Shown here: positions 53,628-61,167 of the stretch, in pieces | Position numbering within the stretch: position 1 is the stretch's first letter | Layout: each line of letters opens with the position of its first letter | Assembly: GCA_030523345.1 (NCBI GenBank) | Contig: JAUNIR010000005.1 | Span: 1 to 61,167 of the forward strand | DNA: 61,167 bases | From: Lachnospiraceae bacterium | Lineage (GTDB): Bacteria > Bacillota > Clostridia > Lachnospirales > Lachnospiraceae | Direction: 5' to 3' | Program-made: the position numbers and the translations under genes | The notes under the pieces: model-generated | What the model was told of the DNA's origin: nothing | Seen by the model: only the letters and a program-made list of their open reading frames with translations | Database searches by the model: none

Positions 53628-55406
53628 TTATTTTCTTTCCTCTAAAGGAATTTCTTCACGAATAGTTTTGGTAGCAATTTCTTCTTTAAGTGCTGCTACA
53701 AACTCATCAAAGTTCTTGGCACCTTCGTCTCCAGCAAATCTCGAACGAACTGCAACCTCCGAAGCCTCTTCTTCCTTCTGTCCAAGAACAAGCATGTAAG
53801 GAATCTTCTCAAGTCTTGCCTCACGAATCTTATATCCAATCTTCTCATCTCGAGTATCAATTTCTGCCCTGATACCTTCATCAAGAAGCTTTTCGAATAT
53901 CTTCTGAGAATAATCAATATACTTATCTGAAAGTGGAAGTACCTTAACCTGAACTGGTGAAAGCCATGTAGGTAGCTTACCCTTTGTTTCCTCAAGAATA
54001 TATGCCATAAATCTGTCAAGAGAACCAAGTATAGCTCTGTGAAGAACTACAGGAGTCTTCTTGCTGCCATCTGCATCAACATACTTAAGATCAAATTTCA
54101 TAGGAAGACAGAAGTCAAGCTGGCATGTTGAAAGTGTGTACTCAGCACCAACGGCTGGCTTAACGTTTACGTCAAGCTTAGGACCATAGAATGCGGCCTC
54201 ACCAATCTCTTCTGTATATTCAATGCCAATTGCATCAAGAGTCTCACGAAGAGCCTGCTCTGCTGTATTCCACATTTCATCATCTGGATGATACTTTTCT
54301 GTATCAGCAGGATCTCGAAGTGAAAGAACACATCTATAATTTGTAATACCAAAATCCTTATAAACTTCAAAAATAAGGTCTACAACTGCCTTAAACTCAT
54401 CCTTAATCTGCTCTGGTGTAACAAAAATATGTGAGTCGTTCTGGCAGAAATGTCTACCTCTCTCAATACCCTTGAGAGCGCCAGAAGCTTCATATCTGAA
54501 ATCATGAGCAATCTCTGCAAGTCTGATAGGAAGTTCTCTATACGAATGAGGCGCATTAGCATAAATCATCATATGGTGAGGACAGTTCATTGGTCGAAGA
54601 ACGAATGTCTCATCATCAACTTCCATAGCTGGGAACATGTTCTCTTTATAATGATCCCAGTGTCCCGATGTCTTGTAAAGATTTACTGTACCAATACATG
54701 GTGTAAGTACATGCTGGTAGCCAAGACGTAGTTCTTTATTACGAATATATGTTTCAAGTTCATTCCAAATTGTATATCCTTTTGGAAGAAACATTGGAAG
54801 ACCCTGGCCAATAAGATCATCTGTCATAAATATTGAAAGATCCTTACCTATTTTACGGTGATCTCTCTCTTTTGCCTCAGCAAGCAACTGAAGATGTGCT
54901 TCTAACTCTTCTGGTGTAGGGAAACATACACCATAAATTCTCTGTAACACCTTATTCTTAGAATCGCCCTTCCAGTATGCACCAGAATGTTTAATAAGCT
55001 TAAAGTTCTTACAAAGCTTTGTGTTATCTACATGTGGTCCACGACAAAGATCTGTGAAATCACCCTGTGTGTAAATAGAAATGTTACCATCATCGAGACC
55101 AGAAATAAGGTCAAGCTTGTACTCGTCATCCTTAAACATTTCGAGTGCCTCAGCTTTTGAGATTTCGCTTCTGACGATTCTCTTTGCTTCTTTGGCACAC
55201 TTTTTCATTTCCTTCTCAATTGCCTCGATATCTTCATCAGTAATTGTACCTGATGGAACATCAATATCATAATAGAAGCCTTCTTCTACAACAGGTCCTA
55301 CCCAAAACTTAGTACCTGGATAAAGACGCTTAATCGCCTGTGCCATCATATGTGCACAGCTATGGTTTAATGTATTTAACTCTAAATCTTCTTTAAAATT
55401 TGCCAT
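53628..55406 (-). CDS. thrS: Threonyl-tRNA synthetase, lacking the N-terminal TGS domain
   Basis: 592 aa, about 50 shorter than full-length enzymes. The editing domain begins at once: HSCAHMMAQA, then CRGPHVDNT with its Cys/His. Class II motifs: motif 1 in PKGYTIWNELETYIRN, FVLRPMNCPHHMMI, motif 2 HDFRYEASGALKGIERG, motif 3 HRAILGSLDRFMAYILEE. The anticodon-binding domain occupies the last ~110 residues. Motif 2 reads GIERGRHFCQND, unlike the common RVRGFTQDD. Not preceded by a T-box; the SEC-C gene is 23 bases upstream, so the two are co-transcribed. GAAGAA is the only ribosome-binding site. Confidence 0.93.
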   Translation of the reverse strand: MANFKEDLELNTLNHSCAHMMAQAIKRLYPGTKFWVGPVVEEGFYYDIDVPSGTITDEDIEAIEKEMKKCAKEAKRIVRSEISKAEALEMFKDDEYKLDLISGLDDGNISIYTQGDFTDLCRGPHVDNTKLCKNFKLIKHSGAYWKGDSKNKVLQRIYGVCFPTPEELEAHLQLLAEAKERDHRKIGKDLSIFMTDDLIGQGLPMFLPKGYTIWNELETYIRNKELRLGYQHVLTPCIGTVNLYKTSGHWDHYKENMFPAMEVDDETFVLRPMNCPHHMMIYANAPHSYRELPIRLAEIAHDFRYEASGALKGIERGRHFCQNDSHIFVTPEQIKDEFKAVVDLIFEVYKDFGITNYRCVLSLRDPADTEKYHPDDEMWNTAEQALRETLDAIGIEYTEEIGEAAFYGPKLDVNVKPAVGAEYTLSTCQLDFCLPMKFDLKYVDADGSKKTPVVLHRAILGSLDRFMAYILEETKGKLPTWLSPVQVKVLPLSDKYIDYSQKIFEKLLDEGIRAEIDTRDEKIGYKIREARLEKIPYMLVLGQKEEEASEVAVRSRFAGDEGAKNFDEFVAALKEEIATKTIREEIPLEERK

Positions 55407-55429
55407 GACTATTTCTTCTTTCTATTGGT

Positions 55430-55939
55430 CTACTTACGTGCTCCACAGCACTTCTTATATTTCTTACCTGATCCACATGGACATGGGTCGTTAGGAAATA
55501 CCTTTGGTGCATCATATTTAACTGTTGTAGATGCCTTCTGCTCCTTGTAAAGAGCTTTTCTTGTATTCTCATCAAAAATATCATTCCACTCCTCAAGACC
55601 GTAAAGCCAGTCAGCACCAGCCTTAACCATGTTCTTATAAAGAAGCTCCTTATCGAAATCAAGTGATACTTTTGTATCCTCTTCCATCTCTTCGATTGGA
55701 TTTGGTTTCTTAAGACTATCATTAATTCCATCAAGGAATCCTGTCATAGTCATAATATCAACACCATATTTTTCAGCAAGTTCCTTAACTGTCCCCTTTA
55801 CTTTTGCATCAGGATCTGCAAGAAGCTGAATATAAATTTCCTTTTCCTGCTGGAAATACTCTCCCCAAAGCTGAGATAACGCATTCTTATCTGCAGTTTC
55901 TGAGTATGCCATTTTTCTCCATGTTTCAAGTAGTGCCAT
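55430..55939 (-). CDS. SEC-C zinc-binding motif protein
   Basis: 169 aa. The main part is helical; the C-terminal 22 residues are the SEC-C motif [14 protein letters not shown], which binds zinc as in SecA. Function unknown; similar proteins occur near translation or stress genes. GGAGG upstream. First gene of the thrS unit. Confidence 0.85.
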   Translation of the reverse strand: MALLETWRKMAYSETADKNALSQLWGEYFQQEKEIYIQLLADPDAKVKGTVKELAEKYGVDIMTMTGFLDGINDSLKKPNPIEEMEEDTKVSLDFDKELLYKNMVKAGADWLYGLEEWNDIFDENTRKALYKEQKASTTVKYDAPKVFPNDPCPCGSGKKYKKCCGARK

Positions 55940-56160
55940 TTATTTATCCTCCAATTTATATTGTCTCTAATAAGGTATACATTCTAATGAATGCATAGAT
56001 AGAATTAATTTTATCATATATAATAAAAATCCGCTAGATATCAAATATGGCAATAGGTGTCGTAATATCGTAAAACTAGTTATTGTAAACCAATTTTTAT
56101 TATGGTAAACTAAAAGCGGTGAGTATATTTTCCTAATTAATGGGGTGAAGGAGATTAAAT

Positions 56161-56844
56161 ATGAATATAAAAAACATTATTATCAAAGGAGTCTCAACTC
56201 TTTTTGCGATAGCAGCAATTGCTACTATTTCTACTACTACAGTAAAAGCTGATTACCCTGACTGTTGGGTAGGTAATCATGCTTGGAAATATGATTATAC
56301 ATATAGTCCTGCCACATGTGAAAAGCCAGGACATAATATTTACTACTGTACAACTTGTCTTAAGGGTATCGACAGATTTGACATTCCACCTCTTGGACAT
56401 AAAATGGATCAGGGCCATATCATTGTAATGCCTACAGCAACAACAGATGGATTTATGGTATACAGATGTGAACATTGTGGTAAGTACATGGGTGATGCAA
56501 AAATTCCTGCAACAGCCACTCCTCTTCCACAGACTCCACAGTCTCCAGCACCAGCTTTGCTTGAGCCATACGTACCTAACCCACTCGAAGCTGTTCCTAT
56601 GTATTTTGATACAAATATGCTTGCAGTTTGTTACATTCCTTATCATTCAGTTGTAACTATAAACGGGGTTGGAGTTAATATAAACGCAATAGGCGCTCAG
56701 CCACTTGCACCATTTATGCAGGCTCCTGGAAAGTATGTAATTCAGGTTACTCCTAATACTAACCCACAGCATTCTGCAGCAAATATTAAAACTTTCGAAG
56801 TGACAATTCCTAATAAAGCAGGAAAGCCAATAACAGTTAAATAA
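56161..56844 (+). CDS. Small secreted protein with Cys-rich repeats
   Basis: 227 aa. Signal peptide at about 1-30 (ends ATISTTTVKA). Two degenerate repeats of a Cys-pair pattern follow: PATCEKPGHNIYYCTTCLKG...IPPLGH and then TATTDGFMVYRCEHCGKYMG...IPA, the kind seen repeated in clostridial surface proteins, perhaps zinc-binding. The C-terminal half has a Pro-rich linker and a beta-domain (FDTNMLAVCYIPYHSVVTINGVG). It is a monocistronic unit with its own terminator; no anchor is seen. Confidence 0.65.
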   Translation: MNIKNIIIKGVSTLFAIAAIATISTTTVKADYPDCWVGNHAWKYDYTYSPATCEKPGHNIYYCTTCLKGIDRFDIPPLGHKMDQGHIIVMPTATTDGFMVYRCEHCGKYMGDAKIPATATPLPQTPQSPAPALLEPYVPNPLEAVPMYFDTNMLAVCYIPYHSVVTINGVGVNINAIGAQPLAPFMQAPGKYVIQVTPNTNPQHSAANIKTFEVTIPNKAGKPITVK

Positions 56845-56854
56845 TATTATAAAT

Positions 56855-56889
56855 AAAAAAGCTGTCGCATAATGCGGCAGCTTTTTTAT
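56855..56889. terminator. Bidirectional terminator between the secreted protein and greA
   Basis: GCTGTCGCAT pairs with ATGCGGCAGC around a small loop, with A run before and T run after, between the two convergent genes. Confidence 0.9.
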
Positions 56890-56910
56890 TGCTATATTTC
56901 AATTCCAAAA

Positions 56911-57414
56911 TTAGTACTTACTAATCTCATCGTCCGAATCATCTGTATTCTTATCGATATCAATAATCTTCACGTCATAATTTATAGACTCATTTACAAC
57001 TACATTCACAATATCTCCAACCTTATGTCCCATTAAGGCCTTACCAAGCGGAGAATCAATACTTATCATATTTTTAAATGTGTCAGCCCTCACGGTTGTA
57101 ACAATTTTGTAAGTATCTACCTCTTTATCTTCTATAAATTCAATTTTAACAAAATTATTTATTCCGACTTCATCATCCGCAGATGAGTCATCTATGACAT
57201 TAGCAGTTTTTACCATTCTCTCAAGATATCTGATTCTGCTTTCATTTTTATTTTTTTCTTTCTTTGCAGCATAATACTCGAAATTTTCTGATAAGTCTCC
57301 TTGTGCTCTGGCCGTCTTAACATGTTCGAGGAGTTCATGACGAACCACAACTTTTCTATGCTCAATTTCTGCCTTCATCTTTTCTATATCTGATTTAGTA
57401 AGGTTATCCTTCAT
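56911..57414 (-). CDS. greA: Transcription elongation factor GreA family
   Basis: 167 aa. Coiled-coil N-terminus with the tip acidic motif ARAQGDLSENFEYYAAK (Asp and Glu that reach the RNA polymerase active site) and the C-terminal block SIDSPLGKALMGHKVGD. It rescues backtracked polymerase. The start overlaps the ABC-F gene by 11 bases with GGGAG inside it. A second-type GreA is possible since the tip has Phe in place of the common Ala. Confidence 0.9.
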   Translation of the reverse strand: MKDNLTKSDIEKMKAEIEHRKVVVRHELLEHVKTARAQGDLSENFEYYAAKKEKNKNESRIRYLERMVKTANVIDDSSADDEVGINNFVKIEFIEDKEVDTYKIVTTVRADTFKNMISIDSPLGKALMGHKVGDIVNVVVNESINYDVKIIDIDKNTDDSDDEISKY

Positions 57415-59389
57415 TCAACGTCTCCCATTCATCCATTAACTCTAAAAGCTTTTCTTCGTTTGCATCAATTTCAGCCTGTACCTCTGATAGCTTCATATAG
57501 CTTGATGCAATTGAAGGATCCGAAAGCTTTGTTTTCAACTCTTCTCCTATTGATTCCAGTCTCTCGATTTCCTCTTCTATCTTCTGTATTTTTTTTCGAT
57601 TTCTAGACTGTTCTTTGCCTGCCTGATATGATGACTGCGCAGCTGTTGGTTCTGATGAACTCATCATAGTATCAGTCGCCTTTTTGCCACCAACCATCTT
57701 ATTGTCTGTGCCATATGAAGTATATGCTGCCGTTGTACCTTCCTTAATCGCGGTAGTTTTTTCTACGTAATCATCATATCCAAACTGCCATAATGTACAC
57801 CCATCGTCTCTCATCTCCAAAATAACATCAGATACTTTCTTTACAAAATATCTGTCATGAGAAACAAAAATAACGGTTCCTGCAAAATCCTTTAACATAG
57901 ATTCCAGAGTTTCTTTTCCAACAATGTCCATATGGTTTGTTGGCTCATCAAGAATAAGAACATTTGGCTTATTCTTAAAGATCTTACAGAGTGCAAGCCT
58001 TACCCTTTCGCCTCCCGAAAGCATATCGACAGTCTTAAAAACATCCTCTCCTGTAAAAAGAAAAGCCCCAAGACAGTTCCTTACTTCTGTTTCTGTCAGA
58101 TTAGGATACTCATCCCAGAAATCATCAATAACCTGTTTATGAGATGAATACTCAGCCATCTGCTGATCAAAATATCCTACCTGGACATTAGTACCGTACC
58201 TATACTCTCCATAAATAGGTTCTATTACCCCTACAAGAGTCTTAAGCAATGTGGACTTTCCTATTCCATTTCCGCCGATAACTGCAACTCTCTGACCTCT
58301 TTTTATATCTAGATTTACTGTTGCGAGAATCTTGTCATATCCAACTTTTAAATCGTTAACAAATAGCACGTCTTTTCCAGTCTCAACAGCCGGCTCAAAT
58401 GTTGCATGAAACGTTCTATTATCATATCTATCAGGTGCTTCAATTTTTTCCATATGTTCAATAGCTTTTAACTTACTTTGCGCCATTGATGTTTTAGTAG
58501 CCTTAGCCATAAATCTCTCAGCAACCTTTTCAAGACGTTCTATTTCTTTTTGCTGAGCATTATAAGCTTTCATTTGCTGCTCGTAGTCTTCTTTTTTTCT
58601 ATTAACAAAATATGTATAATTTCCCGGATATCTCCTCGCTTTTGTATGTTCGATTTCATACACCGTTTCTACAGTATTATCAAGAAACATTCTATCATGA
58701 GATACTATTACTACTGCCTTAGGATATCCCTTAATATACCCTTCTAACCACTCTATTGTAGTAATATCCAGATGGTTAGTTGGCTCATCTAATAACAAAA
58801 TATCCGGTTTAGATAAAAGTAGTTTAATAAATGCTAGTTTTGTTCTCTGACCTCCAGAGAATTCATTTAACTTTTTATTTCTTTCATCATTTGAAAAGCC
58901 AAACTTTCTAAGCATTGTGTCATATTCTTTTTCATAATAATATCCACCATCGTCTTTGAACTTCTCCTCAAGTTCCGTATACTCATGCGCAAGACTTTCG
59001 TGTTCTTCAATACTTAACTCATGGCCATCCTTGCCCTTATTTTCTGACATCAAAAAAACAAGCTCGTCAAGGCGTTTCTTCATAGAAAGAATTTTATCAA
59101 ATACTTTTCTAATTTCTTCATCAAGAGTCAAATCTTCGTTTTCAAATGCTATCTGACGAAGATATCCGATTTCAGGATTACCCGTTTTTATAATGGCTGT
59201 ATTTTCATCACCATCATGTCTTGAAAGAGAAATATCGCCCGCAATAAGCTTTAATAAAGTAGTTTTGCCGCAGCCATTACGTCCGACTACGGCAATTTTT
59301 TCATTCTTATTTTTAATTTCAAAATCGATATCCGAGAGTATGGTTTCTGCGCCATACTCAACGCTACCGTGTTGTATTTTGTAAATCAA
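57404..59389 (-). CDS. ABC-F family ATPase (YdiF-like)
   Basis: 661 aa, two ABC domains without membrane parts. Walker A GRNGCGKTTLLKLIAG and GGNGIGKSTLLKTLVG; signatures FSGGQRTKLAF and LSGGERVRLAL; Walker B LLLDEPTNHLD and LILDEPTNHMD. A charged linker lies between (about 235-310), and the C-terminal coiled coil covers about 590-655. ABC-F proteins act on ribosomes; some give antibiotic protection, but this looks like the housekeeping YdiF type. The start is TTG at 59387-59389 with GTGGTGAG upstream. Confidence 0.9.
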   Translation of the reverse strand: MIYKIQHGSVEYGAETILSDIDFEIKNKNEKIAVVGRNGCGKTTLLKLIAGDISLSRHDGDENTAIIKTGNPEIGYLRQIAFENEDLTLDEEIRKVFDKILSMKKRLDELVFLMSENKGKDGHELSIEEHESLAHEYTELEEKFKDDGGYYYEKEYDTMLRKFGFSNDERNKKLNEFSGGQRTKLAFIKLLLSKPDILLLDEPTNHLDITTIEWLEGYIKGYPKAVVIVSHDRMFLDNTVETVYEIEHTKARRYPGNYTYFVNRKKEDYEQQMKAYNAQQKEIERLEKVAERFMAKATKTSMAQSKLKAIEHMEKIEAPDRYDNRTFHATFEPAVETGKDVLFVNDLKVGYDKILATVNLDIKRGQRVAVIGGNGIGKSTLLKTLVGVIEPIYGEYRYGTNVQVGYFDQQMAEYSSHKQVIDDFWDEYPNLTETEVRNCLGAFLFTGEDVFKTVDMLSGGERVRLALCKIFKNKPNVLILDEPTNHMDIVGKETLESMLKDFAGTVIFVSHDRYFVKKVSDVILEMRDDGCTLWQFGYDDYVEKTTAIKEGTTAAYTSYGTDNKMVGGKKATDTMMSSSEPTAAQSSYQAGKEQSRNRKKIQKIEEEIERLESIGEELKTKLSDPSIASSYMKLSEVQAEIDANEEKLLELMDEWETLNEG

Positions 59390-59413
59390 TTTTTCTCACC
59401 ACTTAAGGTATTT

Positions 59414-60868
59414 TTAATGTTTCTTTAATAAGTTAACTACAAGCTTAATTCCATACTTGCAGTAATTAATAAATACGCTTGGTTTAGTAATACATTCACC
59501 CATCTTCTTAAAGATGTATTTAGGTCTTAAATAGAATGAAAGAAGAATGTTCTTACGTAACTTTTCAACTTCATCCTGACTTAAATATTTTGTACCCTTC
59601 ATTGCTGAATGGAAGAAGTCACAACCCATAGGTGATTCAGCCAATAAGTCAAATTCCTTGCATGCGTCATACAATGGTGTGCCATAAAATGGCAGTGCCA
59701 TTTTAACTTCAATGAAATCTGGATCCGACTGCATAATAAGCTTCTTTGTTGCAAGAATATGTTCTCTATTTTCCCAAGGGAAACCAATAACATAGAATCC
59801 CCAGAAAGGTATGCCGACTTCGTGACACCATTTAGCTGCACGGAGATTCATTTCTACAGTTGTACCCTTTCTGAGTGTCTTAAGCATCTCATCAGAACCC
59901 GATTCAAATCCAAATGCAACCATAAAGCATCCCGCTTCCTTCATAAGCTGAAGAGTTTCTTTAGAAAGTGGATTAACTCGTGAATTTGCTGTAAATGAAA
60001 TATTTCCATGCATTTTGGAGTTAATAATCAATTCACACATTTCTTTGACCCACTTTGGATCAATAGTAAATGTATCTGCCTTAAAGAAGAAAGTTTTAAT
60101 GTTATGCACGTCATAACACTCAAGCATTTCATCAAGAACATTCTGTGGACTTCTGAATCTAACACATGTACCAGAAATCACTGGAGTGAGACAGAATACA
60201 CACGCAGAAGGACAACCTCTTGCTGTTTGAATAGTAGCCATAGGTTCATCCGTATCAGGTCTCTTATATAACGCATTATTCATAAGATGTCTTGCTGGGA
60301 ATGGTCTTGAATCAAGATCACCTCCCCACTGATGAAAAGCTGTACGTTTAAAGCTGCCATCCTCTATTTTGTATAAAATAGAAAGGGCATCTTCAATGTT
60401 TCCCTCTCCCTTTAAAGCATAATCAGCAATCTCACCAATTGCAAAATCTGTTTCTCCACCGATTATATAATCAGTAGATGACAAATCAAGCATATCCATC
60501 ATTTCCTGTTCAGGATCATAGAACAGAGCTCCCTTAATTACAGTGACTGGATTATACTTTGCCTTTAATTCATTAATAATCTTTAAATCTTCATAGATTG
60601 TAGTATTAGTAATACTCATCATAATAAGGTCTGGCTTATACTCTTCCATATCACGGTAGAGATCCTCCATCTTATTGAGCTGAGTCATATAGTCTACAAG
60701 TCTAACGTCATATCCCTTTTTGAGAAGAATTGCTGCAGCATATCCCAAATCATTACATGCTCTTATTGCTTCAGCAGCAGCATCATCTACATTCTGCTGG
60801 CATCTATCTTCACCTCTCTGATATAAAGGTCCTGGTGGGTAAAAAAGCAATATTTTCTTTTTATCCAT
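59414..60868 (-). CDS. B12-binding radical SAM protein
   Basis: 484 aa. The N-terminal cobalamin-binding domain (about 1-150) begins ILLFYPPGPLYQRGEDR and lacks a clear DxHxxG base-off motif. The radical SAM motif is CPSACVFC, in RGCPSACVFCLTPVISG; later blocks are FFFKADTFTID, AFGFESGSDEMLKTLRKG and FWGFYVIGFPWE. Related to the BchE/class B methyltransferase group. Substrate unknown; the gene stands alone downstream of no obvious pathway partner. GGAGGAA upstream. Confidence 0.85.
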   Translation of the reverse strand: MDKKKILLFYPPGPLYQRGEDRCQQNVDDAAAEAIRACNDLGYAAAILLKKGYDVRLVDYMTQLNKMEDLYRDMEEYKPDLIMMSITNTTIYEDLKIINELKAKYNPVTVIKGALFYDPEQEMMDMLDLSSTDYIIGGETDFAIGEIADYALKGEGNIEDALSILYKIEDGSFKRTAFHQWGGDLDSRPFPARHLMNNALYKRPDTDEPMATIQTARGCPSACVFCLTPVISGTCVRFRSPQNVLDEMLECYDVHNIKTFFFKADTFTIDPKWVKEMCELIINSKMHGNISFTANSRVNPLSKETLQLMKEAGCFMVAFGFESGSDEMLKTLRKGTTVEMNLRAAKWCHEVGIPFWGFYVIGFPWENREHILATKKLIMQSDPDFIEVKMALPFYGTPLYDACKEFDLLAESPMGCDFFHSAMKGTKYLSQDEVEKLRKNILLSFYLRPKYIFKKMGECITKPSVFINYCKYGIKLVVNLLKKH

Positions 60869-60904
60869 TTCAATTCCTCCTAGATATAATATAACTTTTA
60901 CTCT

Positions 60905-60936
60905 AAAAAAATCGCCCTACAAATTAATGCAGGGCG
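60905..60936 (-). terminator. Terminator of the right-edge gene
   Basis: CGCCCT (60913-60918) pairs with AGGGCG (60931-60936), followed on the minus strand by seven T; 18 bases past the stop at 60954. Confidence 0.85.
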
Positions 60937-60953
60937 CATTTTAATAATTCCTA

Positions 60954-61167
60954 TTAAGGCACTATTCCATCAACCTGGCTTACCTTTCTAAGCTCGCCTG
61001 CCGAATGATGTGTTGCCATTTCTGCAGCATCACCTGTGTAATCCCATAATGCATGGAAGTGTGCAACTTCAGCTGCTGAGAAAAGAGTTCCCTGGTACAT
61101 CCAAGGACCTGATGCAGGCATTGCTCCAGTTGCTGCTGGTGGAGCTGCGGCTGCTGCGGCTGCGGCT
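60954..61167 (-). CDS. C-terminus of an unknown protein with an Ala-rich linker
   Basis: Only the last 70 codons are inside the window. It reads a run of Ala and Pro, then GPWMYQGTLFSAAEVAHFHAL, WDYTGDAAEMATHHSAGELR and VSQVDGIVP before the stop. The His-rich end looks like a compact domain, but I do not recognise it. The GC-rich Ala-coding repeat is like the one in the SH3 protein at the left edge; both are simple repeats. Confidence 0.5.
   Translation of the reverse strand, partial: AAAAAAAAPPAATGAMPASGPWMYQGTLFSAAEVAHFHALWDYTGDAAEMATHHSAGELRKVSQVDGIVP

Noticed and set aside
1..61167. CRISPR, transposon or prophage signature
   Set aside because: No spaced repeats of array type, transposase or integrase genes were seen.

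Overview
The window is chromosomal DNA of a low-GC Gram-positive anaerobe, most likely a Clostridia of the family Lachnospiraceae. This rests on AT-rich composition, strong GGAGG-type ribosome-binding sites, Firmicutes gene orders (dcw cell-division cluster; priA-def-fmt-yugP-rsmB-rlmN-prpC-prkC-rsgA-rpe; infC-rpmI-rplT with an L20 leader), clostridial families (DUF5688, clostripain C11, an OFA-type transporter, UPF0397 ECF module) and anaerobic radical SAM enzymes. No insertion sequence, prophage, CRISPR array or rRNA operon was seen. One tRNA (Arg, CCG) is present. Nearly everything is on the minus strand; the plus-strand genes are the ECF module (27979-31087), a J-domain protein (50061), apbE (52544) and a small secreted protein (56161).

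Layout in window coordinates. 1-6.3 kb: N-terminus of glutamate dehydrogenase, an SH3-domain membrane protein, tRNA-Arg, a DUF5688 protein, efp, the shikimate genes aroQ/aroK/aroE with yqeG, and a small conserved protein. 6.4-16 kb: nrdR, then the dcw cluster read right to left as mraZ-rsmH-ftsL-pbp-mraY-ftsW-ftsQ-ftsZ. It carries a helically phased MraZ operator, an internal terminator after ftsL, and none of the Mur ligases or murG. 16-21 kb: ychF, a large secreted clostripain-type peptidase and, just upstream of it, a tiny frame-disrupted gene with a double-glycine leader. 21.4-26.3 kb: a compact five-gene operon led by a radical SAM/SPASM enzyme whose next gene encodes a membrane protein ending in an alternating Cys-Ala tail. 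This is the best candidate for an undescribed system.

26.4-31 kb: an OFA-family MFS transporter divergent from an ECF vitamin/metal-type importer (S component, fused double ATPase, EcfT). 31-45.5 kb: HAD phosphatase and UbiA prenyltransferase, then the translation/kinase housekeeping run from rpe up to priA and an EAL-HDOD protein. 45.6-48.5 kb: an ABC importer of the TrpXYZ-like type. 48.6-50 kb: infC operon with its attenuator leader. 50-61 kb: J-domain membrane protein, GH43 glycosidase, apbE, thrS, SEC-C protein, secreted Cys-motif protein, greA, ABC-F ATPase, a B12-binding radical SAM protein, and the C-terminus of an unknown Ala-linker protein at the right edge.

Protein families were recognised by eye from motifs; no database search was run. 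Starts were moved where the nearest ribosome-binding site disagreed with the longest reading frame (DUF5688, ftsL, C11 peptidase, MFS, ECF S component, EAL-HDOD, ABC ATPase, infC).
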